A stretch of 22,755 nucleotides of DNA from NCBI GenBank assembly GCA_046760105.1, contig JBHIDJ010000042.1:1-22755 (forward strand), written 5' to 3'. Position 1 is the stretch's first letter. Every line of letters starts with the position of its first letter. This document shows, piece by piece, positions 7,267 to 14,125 of the stretch. The notes under the pieces are model-generated. The model had not been told where the DNA came from, searched no databases, and worked only from the letters and a program-made list of their open reading frames with translations. This DNA comes from JBHIDJ01 sp046760105. Lineage in GTDB: Bacteria; Pseudomonadota; Gammaproteobacteria; Acidiferrobacterales; SPGG2. Position numbers and translations under genes: made by a program.

Positions 7267-8145
7267 ATGAACTCGGCTCATCTTCGTGCTTTCCATGCAG
7301 TCGCCAGAGAGGGCAGTTTCACGACAGCTGCACTCGCACTCAGGGTGACCCAACCCACCGTATCCAGCCAAGTCAGCGCACTTGAGCAGGCCTACGGCGT
7401 ACAATTGTTTGATCGACGTGGTCGACGCATAGTGCCTACCGAGGTAGGGAGGGCGTTGTTTGCCATCACTCAGCGGCTGTTCAGCCTCGAAGAGGAAGCC
7501 GAAGAGATGCTGGCGGCCGCCCGCGAGCTGCACAGTGGGCAGATCAAGGTCGGCGCCGATGGACCGCATCACGTGATTCCGATTCTGGCCGCGTTCAACC
7601 GGCGCCATCCGGGACTCGACGTTTCGCTCTCCATGGGTAACGCCGACAAGATTTTGCACGATTTACGCAACTACCGAATTGACGTAGCCGTACTAGCGAA
7701 AGTTGATGATGATCCACGCCTGTTCGCCATCCCGTACCGGCGCAGTCGTTTGGTACTGTTTGTACCGCGTACCCATCCTTGGGCCAAACGCTCCTCGATA
7801 CGTCTCACAGAAGTGGCCGAGCAGCGCATGATCTTGCGCGAGGCAGCTTCCGTCACCCGGCAGATCTTTCAGACTGCGCTGGCCGACGCTGGGGTTCAAC
7901 CGCAGGCAGTCATGCAGATCGAGAGCCGCGAGGCGGTGCGCGAGGCGGTAGCGGCCGGGCTTGGAATCGGCGTTGTTTCGGAGGCGGAGTTCGACCGCGA
8001 CAGGCGTGTGGCGGCGCTTCGTGTGCGGGACGCTCGGCTGGAAATTACGGAGCACGTGGTTTGTTTACAGGAGCGCCGTCGGCTTCGGATCGTGCGCGCG
8101 TTCCTGGACGTGGTAGGCCAGGTGGCCAAGATTAGCAGCAACTAA
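7267..8145 (+). CDS. LysR-family regulator of aminoethylphosphonate catabolism
   Basis: The 292-residue LysR protein has the helix-turn-helix at about residues 1-60 (GSFTTAALALRVTQPTVSSQ) and an effector domain at about 88-285. The opening LRAFHAVAREGSFT and the placement next to phnW match the LysR regulators associated with aminoethylphosphonate catabolism. It would sense 2-aminoethylphosphonate or a breakdown product and activate phnW, and perhaps pbfA. The ATG at 7267 is chosen from family alignment (MNSAHLRAF); the overlapping ATG at 7263 is in another frame. A Shine-Dalgarno site is not obvious, since the upstream bases are occupied by the T-N11-A palindrome. A strong hairpin follows the stop. 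Confidence 0.9.
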   Translation: MNSAHLRAFHAVAREGSFTTAALALRVTQPTVSSQVSALEQAYGVQLFDRRGRRIVPTEVGRALFAITQRLFSLEEEAEEMLAAARELHSGQIKVGADGPHHVIPILAAFNRRHPGLDVSLSMGNADKILHDLRNYRIDVAVLAKVDDDPRLFAIPYRRSRLVLFVPRTHPWAKRSSIRLTEVAEQRMILREAASVTRQIFQTALADAGVQPQAVMQIESREAVREAVAAGLGIGVVSEAEFDRDRRVAALRVRDARLEITEHVVCLQERRRLRIVRAFLDVVGQVAKISSN

Positions 8146-8161
8146 GCGCTACGGCCCCAAT

Positions 8162-8213
8162 ACAGCGGGTGAGCCACGGCGCGCCGTCCACATGCTCACC
8201 CCTGTGTTGTTTT
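8162..8213 (+). terminator. Terminator after the phosphonate LysR gene
   Basis: ACAG-C-GGGTGAGC (8162-8174) pairs with GCTCACCCCTGT (8194-8205): 12 base pairs with one bulged C, followed by GTTGTTTT. The loop contains a second 12-base palindrome, ACGGCGCGCCGT (8176-8187). It lies 16 bases after the stop codon. Confidence 0.7.
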
Positions 8214-8255
8214 CCGGTATTTCAACCGGGGCGGGCTGCTAATGCTGTAAAAGAC

Positions 8256-8261
8256 TATAAT
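8256..8261 (+). promoter_or_regulatory. Candidate -10 box for the GcvT-SHMT fusion gene
   Basis: A perfect TATAAT with no recognisable -35 at normal spacing. If used, it gives a leader of about 175 bases. The leader holds a 7-base-pair hairpin (ACAGGTA 8296-8302 with TACCTGT 8314-8320) and a small ORF. I see no match to glycine, THF or SAM riboswitch cores. Confidence 0.35.
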
Positions 8262-8341
8262 GCCGAAATCACGGGCATTGTGCGCTTACCGGTCAACAGG
8301 TATTGCTGGCATCTACCTGTGGAGCAGGAGGCCGGAGGCGA

Positions 8342-8419
8342 ATGAATGAAAAAACATGGACGAGAGCGGTGCACGCAGGTGACGTTTTCTTCCTTCCCCG
8401 CGGACTTGACAGTCGATGA
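8342..8419 (+). CDS. Possible 25-codon leader ORF
   Basis: ATG 8342 follows an unusually purine-rich ribosome site: an AGGAGG and a second GGAGG, the latter about four bases before the ATG. The frame runs 25 codons to TGA 8417-8419, beginning MNEKTWTRAV. A second ATG four bases later (8346) opens a 30-codon frame in another phase, ending at 8438, seven bases before the fusion gene. No family is recognised. The strong ribosome site, with no longer frame behind it, is the only reason for listing it. It may be an upstream peptide that tunes the fusion gene, or chance. Confidence 0.3.
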   Translation: MNEKTWTRAVHAGDVFFLPRGLDSR

Positions 8420-8444
8420 CCGACTCGTGATCAGGTGATTCATT

Positions 8445-11117
8445 ATGTTAGAGGAAAAAGCAGTGGAGCTCGCTAAGACCGTTCTTCATGATTGGCATGT
8501 TAGTCACGACGCGAAGATGGTCGAATTCGGTGGATGGCATATGCCTGTGCAATACAAGACCGGCATCATTCGAGAACATTTAGCCAGCAGAAGACACGCC
8601 GGCCTGTTTGATGTTTCCCACATGGGAAGGTTTAGGTTTAAAGGACCGGGCGCCGAGGCCTATTTGCTCCATGTGTTGACCAACAACGCGAAGAGCTTAG
8701 CCAGCGGTCACGCTCAGTATACCTTCATCGCAAACGATGAAGGGGGGGCGGTAGATGACACGTATCTTTATAAACTAGCGAGCGATGATTTCCTTCTCGT
8801 TGTTAACGCCGCCAATCGGGGGAAAGATTGGAAATGGCTTAACGAACATAATAGCCATGCGGACATAGAGATGATCGATAGCAGCGAAGAGCTGGCGATG
8901 ATATCGCTTCAAGGTCCGCATTCCTCATCTATTTTGGAACAGGTCATAACAAAGGAGGATATGCCCGAGAACAAGCGCAATCGGCTGAGTGTCGCGACGA
9001 TAGATGGGCATCGCGTAATCATGGCTCGCACGGGTTACACCGGCGAATCGGTCTGTTTTGAGTTGTTCCCGCCCAGTAATTACACCGTAGAGCTGTGGGA
9101 GCGGCTCGTAGGTCTTGGTGCCACTCCCGTCGGATTAGGTGCACGTGATTCGCTTCGCTTAGAGGCAGGCCTTCCACTATACGGACACGAGCTGGGGCTA
9201 GATCCTGAGCAAAGGGAGATCCCCATCTTTGCCAATGACCTTGCAAGGTTCGCGGTAAGAGTCTCTGACCATCACGAGTTTATCGGCAGACGAGAGCTGG
9301 TGAAGCAAAGGGAGGAGCTCATTCAAATAAAAAGAGGAGAACTCGCGACACCTCTTGAAAAAAGGGTGCTAAAGCGGATGGTGCAACCGATTGCTGTATT
9401 TGGCGGGAGGAGACCTTTGCGTGCGGGGTTTAAGGTCTACCATGAGGACAAGCACGTGGGTTATGTGACCTCGGGGTCGACGGTTCCTTTTTCCCGTTTT
9501 TACGGCGAGGGTATCACGGCCGTGCCCTCAGACGCGCATGACTTACGGCCCATTGGCCTGGCCTTAATCGATTCGGCGATACGTTACCGGGCAGATAGGC
9601 CGATACCTTTGCAGGTGGTAGATGATCGGGGCAATAGGCTCGATGCGGAGCTAGTCGAGAAAAACATGTGGCCCGTGGCACCCTACGGAAGGGCATACGG
9701 CGGGTTTAAATCCCCTAAAGAGCGCGTAAGGGTAGATGCAAATGATGCGGCACGCTTAGCGTCACAATTAATAAAAAACTCTGATAGGAATAGAGAGTGG
9801 AGGCGAAAAGAGTGCATTAATCTCATTCCCTCAGAACAAACGACATCCGGGTATGTCGACAAATTAAGCACGGCTGATCCGTCAGGGAGGTATAACGAAC
9901 ACAAGCACATAAAGGCGTTAGGTCCCGACTCTCCTGATGTGCGCTATTACAAAGGAACCGAGTTTATTATGGAAAAAGAAGAAGAACTAAAAGCGGCATT
10001 ACGGACGTTTTTCAATTGTTCCCAAGTAGAGGCAAGAGTCATTAGCGGCCAGATGGCCAATGACACGGTCTATGATGCGCTTAAGCAGTTTAAGAACCGG
10101 CACAGAAGGGGTAAAGAAGCGAATCTGCTAAGCCCGGTGCTCGTGCACGATCTCAATAAGGGCGGTCACCTGAGCGCACAAATACCAGGTGCACTGAAGA
10201 ACTATGTTGCGATAGACCCTCATACCGAGCGCGCTGCGGTCGAGCATTTTCCGTTTAGCAAGGACAATCCCTACAAGATCGATGTTCAAGAAACGAAAAG
10301 GCTTATTTTGGAAGCTCGTCCCGAGCTATTAGTGTTTGGGAGGAGCGTGATAATTCAGAAAGAGCCGGTCAGGGAGATTGCCGATTTTATTCATCGTGAA
10401 TATGGAAAAGACAATCCCCAGCGACCCTTCATTATGTACGATGGAGCTCATGTTCTTGGTCTATTGGGTGAGTATTTCCAGGACCCGCTAAAGGAGGGTG
10501 CCGACATCGTTACGGGATCGACTCATAAGACCTATTTCGGTCCGCAACGGGGTGTGATTTTGAGCAACATTGAACATGGATCGGTGTTCGAAGAGCTCTG
10601 GAAGTTTGTTGAATCCCGGACATTCCCGGGCCATGTGAGTAACCACCACCTGGGAACCATGCTTGGTTTATTAGGAGCAACGTATGAAATGCTCTGCTAT
10701 AAGGACGAGTATCCGCGTGAAGTAGTGGACAATGCGAAAGCGTTTGCAAAAGCTCTCCATCAGCAAGGATTGGTACTTGAAGGCGATGCGGATAACGATT
10801 TTACCGAGACCCATCAAATCCTACTCCGAGGTCCGCGGGCTAAAGGAGAATATCTAGCCGACTTACTGGAGAAGAATAACGTCATCACTAACCCGCAAGC
10901 GTTTTACGACGACCTCAGCTTCGCGGCTGCAAGCGGGGTTAGGATGGGGTCGCAAGAGATGACGCGCTATGGGATGAAGCCGCGCGACTTTGAGGATTTG
11001 GCGGGCCTGATGGCGGAAATGACTAGGGACGGGCAAAGTAAACCGGAAGGGTACTGGGTACCGGCAGTAAAATCGTTCAGAAGTCAATTTGCCGATATGC
11101 AGTATTGCTTTTCGTGA
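8445..11117 (+). CDS. Fusion protein: GcvT-like aminomethyltransferase + serine hydroxymethyltransferase-like domain
   Basis: The 890-residue product joins two one-carbon enzymes. Residues about 12-415 are GcvT-like, with FDVSHMG (55-61), the folate-site acidic pair Asp104-Asp105 in GGAVDD, GARDSLRLEAGLPLYGHEL (232-250) and GYVTSG (339-344). Residues about 445-890 are SHMT-like, with NLIPSE (Glu464), GGHLS (573-577), YDGAHVLG (Asp666, His669) and the PLP lysine Lys695 in GSTHKTYFGP. GcvT makes methylene-THF from an aminomethyl donor. SHMT interconverts serine and glycine with the same folate, so methylene-THF could pass between the domains. The SHMT half is divergent: PSEQ replaces the usual ASEN. 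AGGTGA lies six bases before the ATG. The AT-richer composition and frequent AGA/AGG codons differ from the ABC genes, suggesting transfer. Methylglycine or dimethylglycine demethylation is an alternative role for the GcvT half. Confidence 0.92.
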   Translation: MLEEKAVELAKTVLHDWHVSHDAKMVEFGGWHMPVQYKTGIIREHLASRRHAGLFDVSHMGRFRFKGPGAEAYLLHVLTNNAKSLASGHAQYTFIANDEGGAVDDTYLYKLASDDFLLVVNAANRGKDWKWLNEHNSHADIEMIDSSEELAMISLQGPHSSSILEQVITKEDMPENKRNRLSVATIDGHRVIMARTGYTGESVCFELFPPSNYTVELWERLVGLGATPVGLGARDSLRLEAGLPLYGHELGLDPEQREIPIFANDLARFAVRVSDHHEFIGRRELVKQREELIQIKRGELATPLEKRVLKRMVQPIAVFGGRRPLRAGFKVYHEDKHVGYVTSGSTVPFSRFYGEGITAVPSDAHDLRPIGLALIDSAIRYRADRPIPLQVVDDRGNRLDAELVEKNMWPVAPYGRAYGGFKSPKERVRVDANDAARLASQLIKNSDRNREWRRKECINLIPSEQTTSGYVDKLSTADPSGRYNEHKHIKALGPDSPDVRYYKGTEFIMEKEEELKAALRTFFNCSQVEARVISGQMANDTVYDALKQFKNRHRRGKEANLLSPVLVHDLNKGGHLSAQIPGALKNYVAIDPHTERAAVEHFPFSKDNPYKIDVQETKRLILEARPELLVFGRSVIIQKEPVREIADFIHREYGKDNPQRPFIMYDGAHVLGLLGEYFQDPLKEGADIVTGSTHKTYFGPQRGVILSNIEHGSVFEELWKFVESRTFPGHVSNHHLGTMLGLLGATYEMLCYKDEYPREVVDNAKAFAKALHQQGLVLEGDADNDFTETHQILLRGPRAKGEYLADLLEKNNVITNPQAFYDDLSFAAASGVRMGSQEMTRYGMKPRDFEDLAGLMAEMTRDGQSKPEGYWVPAVKSFRSQFADMQYCFS

Positions 11118-11124
11118 TTGGCTA

Positions 11125-11153
11125 CCGCCGCTCAGAAGGCGGGGCGGCGGTTT
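11125..11153 (+). terminator. Hairpin after the fusion gene
   Basis: CCGCCGC (11125-11131) pairs with GCGGCGG (11144-11150) and is followed by TTTGTG, eight bases after the stop. A second small hairpin, GTCGCC-TAGC-GGCGAC, follows directly (11156-11171). Confidence 0.5.
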
Positions 11154-11155
11154 GT

Positions 11156-11517
11156 GTCGCCTAGCGGCGACGATGTATTAGCCGGGTCTCGTCCCGGCGG
11201 ACGACGTCCTTTCTTGTCGCGACAAGAAAGGACGCAAAGAAACGCTCCCCTGACTCTGCGCCCCAAAAACCGGGGTTCCCTCGCGCCACGCTAGGCTCAG
11301 CAGGTTCGCGCAGGTCCCTGCTGCGCCCCTTCGGGCTTGCCCTTCGTCTTCGCGCGTCACTCGGCTTGAGTAAAGGGGCGAAAAAAACCAAAGGCGATCC
11401 ACGACTAACGACTGAGGGATCACGGCTTACCAGTGTGTCTATTGCAAGACGTCCGCCGTTAGAAGTGCGTTGCATGTCGCATTGTAAAGCCCGACCTCGC
11501 CGGGGCGTGCTAATCTA
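11156..11517. repeat. Non-coding repeat region with a 30-bp perfect palindrome
   Basis: About 360 bases without a convincing gene. The landmark is a perfect 30-base palindrome at 11205-11234, each half reading CGTCCTTTCTTGTCG from its outer end. Downstream the region is rich in short GC-rich words, and GTCCCTGCTGCGC at 11314-11326 recurs exactly at 16764-16776. Open frames here translate to low-complexity Arg/Pro/Ser-rich sequence. It resembles dispersed intergenic repeats of proteobacterial genomes, but I cannot name the family. Confidence 0.6.
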
Positions 11518-11523
11518 TTGCTG

Positions 11524-11724
11524 ATGACTGCTGGTTCTATGTACGAGAACATCCGAAAAGAGATTGATGCTCGTCAGTGGATGGCGAACTGGATTGTGGG
11601 CATTGGCAGAGGGGCCGAGCGGAAGGAGGACCTCCTTGCGCTCGATAAACTGACCCATGAGGTTCGCACCTCTCAGCGATTCGTCTTGACAAACGCTGAT
11701 ATTTCGAAGATTATAAAAGTATGA
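11524..11724 (+). CDS. Doubtful 66-residue ORF upstream of arsR
   Basis: An open frame from ATG 11524 ends in TGA 11722-11724, overlapping the arsR ATG by four bases (ATGA). The product is charged and could be helical (residues KEIDARQWMANW and LLALDKLTHEVRTSQRF). No ribosome site precedes the ATG, and a good arsR promoter lies inside its 3' end. I do not recognise a family. It may be a gene remnant rather than a working gene. Confidence 0.22.
   Translation: MTAGSMYENIRKEIDARQWMANWIVGIGRGAERKEDLLALDKLTHEVRTSQRFVLTNADISKIIKV
11686..11714 (+). promoter_or_regulatory. arsR promoter, possibly leaderless transcript
   Basis: A perfect TTGACA (11686-11691) is followed after 17 bases by GATTAT (11709-11714, 4/6). 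Transcription would begin at about 11721, which is the arsR ATG itself. No ribosome site precedes that ATG, so a leaderless message fits. ArsR would be expected to bind over this AT-rich stretch. Confidence 0.5.
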
Positions 11725-12083
11725 AAGTAATAGAGGCCGTGCAAAGCCTTGGGGCACTCGCGCAGGAGACACGTCTGGCGGTGTTTCGCCTGCTCGTGAA
11801 GGCAGGCCCAGCTGGGCTGGCTGCGGGTGTCATAGCGGAGCGTATGCACGTCACGCCGGCGACGCTCTCGTTCCACCTGAAAGAGCTCGAACGCGCAGGC
11901 TTGTTGACAGCACGGCGCGAAAGCCGGCAAATTTACTATATGCCGAATTTTTCGGGCATGCGCGATTTGCTTTCATTCCTGACCGAGGACTGTTGTCGTG
12001 GGCGTCCTGAGGTCTGTTCGCCGAGAGCACCGTCGGACGCGTCGGGAAAACGTGCTGCATCTGCAGGAAGGAGACAGCGATGA
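11721..12083 (+). CDS. arsR: ArsR-family As(III)-responsive repressor
   Basis: The 120-residue winged helix-turn-helix protein opens with SLGALAQETRLAVFRLL. The recognition helix is in HVTPATLSFHLKELERAG (residues 43-60). Near the C-terminus, Cys91-Cys92 and Cys99 (CCRGRPEVC) form a cluster like the C-terminal arsenite site of the Acidithiobacillus type ArsR (two adjacent Cys plus one about seven residues on), rather than the helix-4 ELCVC site of plasmid ArsR proteins. Arsenite or trivalent organoarsenicals would release it from DNA. Its stop overlaps the arsI start (ATGA), so the two are translationally coupled. It is the first gene of an arsR-arsI-arsC operon. Confidence 0.9.
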   Translation: MKVIEAVQSLGALAQETRLAVFRLLVKAGPAGLAAGVIAERMHVTPATLSFHLKELERAGLLTARRESRQIYYMPNFSGMRDLLSFLTEDCCRGRPEVCSPRAPSDASGKRAASAGRRQR

Positions 12084-12541
12084 AACGGTTACATGTACAT
12101 GTCAACGTCGACGACCTAGCTAGTTCCATCAAGTTCTATTCGACACTATTCGGGTCTAAGCCAAGCGTCGAAAAGCAGGATTACGCCAAGTGGCTGTTAG
12201 ATGATCCTCGCGTTAATTTCGCGATTTCGACGCGCGGGCGTCAGCCGGGTTTAGACCACTTCGGGATACAGGTTGAGAGCCGCGATGAGCTGGCAGAAAT
12301 CTCCAGGCGATTCACGGCCGCCGATAAGGCGTTGTTTGAGCAGACCGAAGCCACGTGTTGCTACGCAGTGTCCGACAAAGCCTGGACTGCCGATCCACAA
12401 GGATTGGCTTGGGAGACGTTCTACAGTCATGCTGATGCGACGGTATATGGAGACGATACAATTGAATCGACCGACGTTCCCCGCCTTGCTGAAGGCGGTA
12501 CCGTGAGCAAAGCTGGCTCAGATACTTGTTGTGGGCCCTAG
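12080..12541 (+). CDS. arsI: ArsI-type C-As lyase (organoarsenical dioxygenase)
   Basis: The 153-residue protein is of the vicinal-oxygen-chelate (glyoxalase/dioxygenase) fold. Likely Fe(II) ligands are His5 in LHVHVNV, His60 in LDHFG and Glu112 in WETF. Cys93-Cys94 in TCCYAVSDKAW corresponds to the cysteine pair that binds trivalent arsenicals in ArsI. The pattern matches ArsI, which splits the carbon-arsenic bond of methylarsenite and trivalent aromatic arsenicals using oxygen; CadI-annotated proteins are the same family. The C-terminus adds another pair (TCCGP). The ribosome site AAGGAGA precedes the ATG at a normal distance, and the ATG overlaps the arsR stop. arsC begins five bases after its stop. 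Confidence 0.9.
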   Translation: MKRLHVHVNVDDLASSIKFYSTLFGSKPSVEKQDYAKWLLDDPRVNFAISTRGRQPGLDHFGIQVESRDELAEISRRFTAADKALFEQTEATCCYAVSDKAWTADPQGLAWETFYSHADATVYGDDTIESTDVPRLAEGGTVSKAGSDTCCGP

Positions 12542-12546
12542 ATAGC

Positions 12547-13056
12547 GTGTCGGAAAAAATATACAACGTGCTTTTCCTCTGCACAGGTAATTCCTGCCGC
12601 AGTGTTTTTGCGGAATGCATTCTCAACCGCCTGGGGTATGACCGGTTCCGAGGCTACAGCGCGGGTAGTCATCCCACCGGCGAGATAAATCCGTATGCGC
12701 TTGAGTTGTTACAGCGCTTCGATTATCCAACTGATCAACTACGTTCTAAGAGCTGGGATGAGTTTACCGGTCCCGATGCACCGGAGATGGACTTTGTGGT
12801 GACGGTTTGCGATCAGGCGGCTGGTGAGATTTGTCCGGTGTGGCGGGGTAAACCAATGACGGCGTACTGGAATTTCCCGGATCCCGCGAAATTCGAAGGC
12901 ACTAAAGACCAGACGCGCGCGTTTTTTCAGGAGGTGTACGGACGGATCAGCCACGCGTTGTCGATCTTTGTTAATCTTCCCGTCTCATCGCTCGATGAGA
13001 CAGTATTGAAGCAAAAGCTGGCCGAGATAGGCGAATCGATTAACGAGAACCACTGA
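12547..13056 (+). CDS. arsC: Arsenate reductase, low-molecular-weight phosphatase type
   Basis: The 169-residue product has the phosphatase-like loop CTGNSCRS (Cys12 to Arg18, CX5R) and the TVCDQAAGEICPVW segment with Cys88 and Cys96. The general-acid loop FPDPA (Asp112) completes the site. These are the marks of the LMW-PTP-fold arsenate reductases, usually thioredoxin-coupled, which reduce As(V) to As(III) in the cytoplasm. The start chosen is GTG 12547 (MSEKIYNVLFLC), five bases after the arsI stop; an in-frame TTG at 12526 would overlap arsI. There is no strong ribosome site, so coupling to arsI is likely. The As(III) it makes needs an exporter (Acr3 or ArsB), which is not in the window. 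Confidence 0.93.
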   Translation: MSEKIYNVLFLCTGNSCRSVFAECILNRLGYDRFRGYSAGSHPTGEINPYALELLQRFDYPTDQLRSKSWDEFTGPDAPEMDFVVTVCDQAAGEICPVWRGKPMTAYWNFPDPAKFEGTKDQTRAFFQEVYGRISHALSIFVNLPVSSLDETVLKQKLAEIGESINENH

Positions 13057-13163
13057 GCGAGCGCAACGATCGAAAGCGTTGCAGCATGCTATTGGCCATC
13101 GTTAAAATGCGCTCTTTGAGCTAAAGTAATAACTAGCTTTCGCCTGAACCGTCTGTCTTAACT

Positions 13164-14105
13164 ATGGAAGTTGCCGCGCTCTACGCCGATCGAAAGAACT
13201 GGCCCGTGTTGTCGGCCGAGACCTTCCCCACCGAGAACTTCCGACCGATCGATCCGATCCTGAAGACCGTTGAGGAGCTCCTCCCGCACGGCATTCGGGT
13301 CGTGACGACGACCTGGGGCGCCCTCGGCAGCACGCGCGGCGGCACCGCGTCCGTGTGCCGGATCGTCCACGAGCGGTTTAAGGTTCCAACCGTGGTGCAT
13401 TTGCCCATCCAGGCCAAGACCAAGCGCGACATCGAGAGCATCCTCCGCAGCCTGCACCTGGATGGACTGCACAACGTCCTTGCACTGGGCGGTGATCCCC
13501 CGCCTGGTCGGGTGGACTATGTTCCGTCAGAGCTTCGTCATCGTCATGCGTCTGGTCTCGTCGATCAGATCGTACATTTGAACCAGGGGCTATGGATGGA
13601 CGGCGATGGGGGCTACTCGAAGACCGGGGTGAAGACGCACTTCGGGATTGGTGTTGCCGGGTTCCCTGAGGTTCATCCAACGGACTACCACGCCGAAGAG
13701 GACGTAGGGCTCAACCTGAAGCGCAATATCGAGCACTTGAAGATGAAGGTAGACGCAGGCGCCCAGTACGTCGTGGGACAGATGATCTTCGACGCCGATC
13801 TGCATTTTCGCTTTGCACAGGCCGCCCGCGATGCGGGTATCGATGTTCCGATCATCCCCGGGATCCTTCCGTTCGAGCGATATGCGCAGGTGGCACGCTT
13901 CGTCGGCGAGGAGTATCGCATCACGATGCCGGCGAAGCTTCAAGCCGACCTGCAGAACGCATCGGAGGAAGACCAAAAGCGGATTGCCGAGGATCACATG
14001 GCGGAACAGCTACAGAAACTGCTCGATGGCGGGCCGCCAGGTATCCACTTCTACTGTATGAACAAGTCGGGGCCGACGACACGCCTGCTTCAACGTGCCC
14101 GCTGA
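13164..14105 (+). CDS. Methylenetetrahydrofolate reductase-like protein
   Basis: The 313-residue MetF-family TIM-barrel protein has the catalytic glutamate Glu19 in SAETFP (equivalent to SFEFFPP), the TTTWGALGSTRGGT loop (48-61) and the flavin-side aspartate Asp111 in LGGDPPPG. MetF reduces methylene-THF to methyl-THF with FAD and NAD(P)H. The sequence departs from housekeeping MetF (SAETFP, GDPPPG, and a long insert GLWMDGDGGYSKTG), so it may be a specialised paralogue. No ribosome site precedes the ATG; the 107 bases after arsC hold a GCAACG/CGTTGC hairpin (13063-13082) and no clear promoter. A small hairpin, CCCGC-TGAA-GCGGG (14098-14111), includes the stop codon. Its place between a GcvT-SHMT fusion and a core-MetE gene supports a methyl-supply role. 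Confidence 0.85.
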   Translation: MEVAALYADRKNWPVLSAETFPTENFRPIDPILKTVEELLPHGIRVVTTTWGALGSTRGGTASVCRIVHERFKVPTVVHLPIQAKTKRDIESILRSLHLDGLHNVLALGGDPPPGRVDYVPSELRHRHASGLVDQIVHLNQGLWMDGDGGYSKTGVKTHFGIGVAGFPEVHPTDYHAEEDVGLNLKRNIEHLKMKVDAGAQYVVGQMIFDADLHFRFAQAARDAGIDVPIIPGILPFERYAQVARFVGEEYRITMPAKLQADLQNASEEDQKRIAEDHMAEQLQKLLDGGPPGIHFYCMNKSGPTTRLLQRAR

Positions 14106-14125
14106 AGCGGGTGCTTCCAATAGCT

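Noticed and set aside
8146..8444. Glycine, THF or SAM riboswitch before the GcvT-SHMT gene
   Set aside because: None of the conserved core words I know for these classes is present; only one short hairpin and a strong ribosome site are seen.
11161..11475. Minus-strand ORF of 104 codons
   Set aside because: It translates the repeat region into Arg/Pro/Ser-rich low-complexity sequence and overlaps other frames equally open; it is best explained by the repeat.
13164..14105. Fourth gene of the arsenic operon
   Set aside because: A 107-base gap with a small hairpin separates it from arsC, and MetF-family proteins have no known arsenic role.
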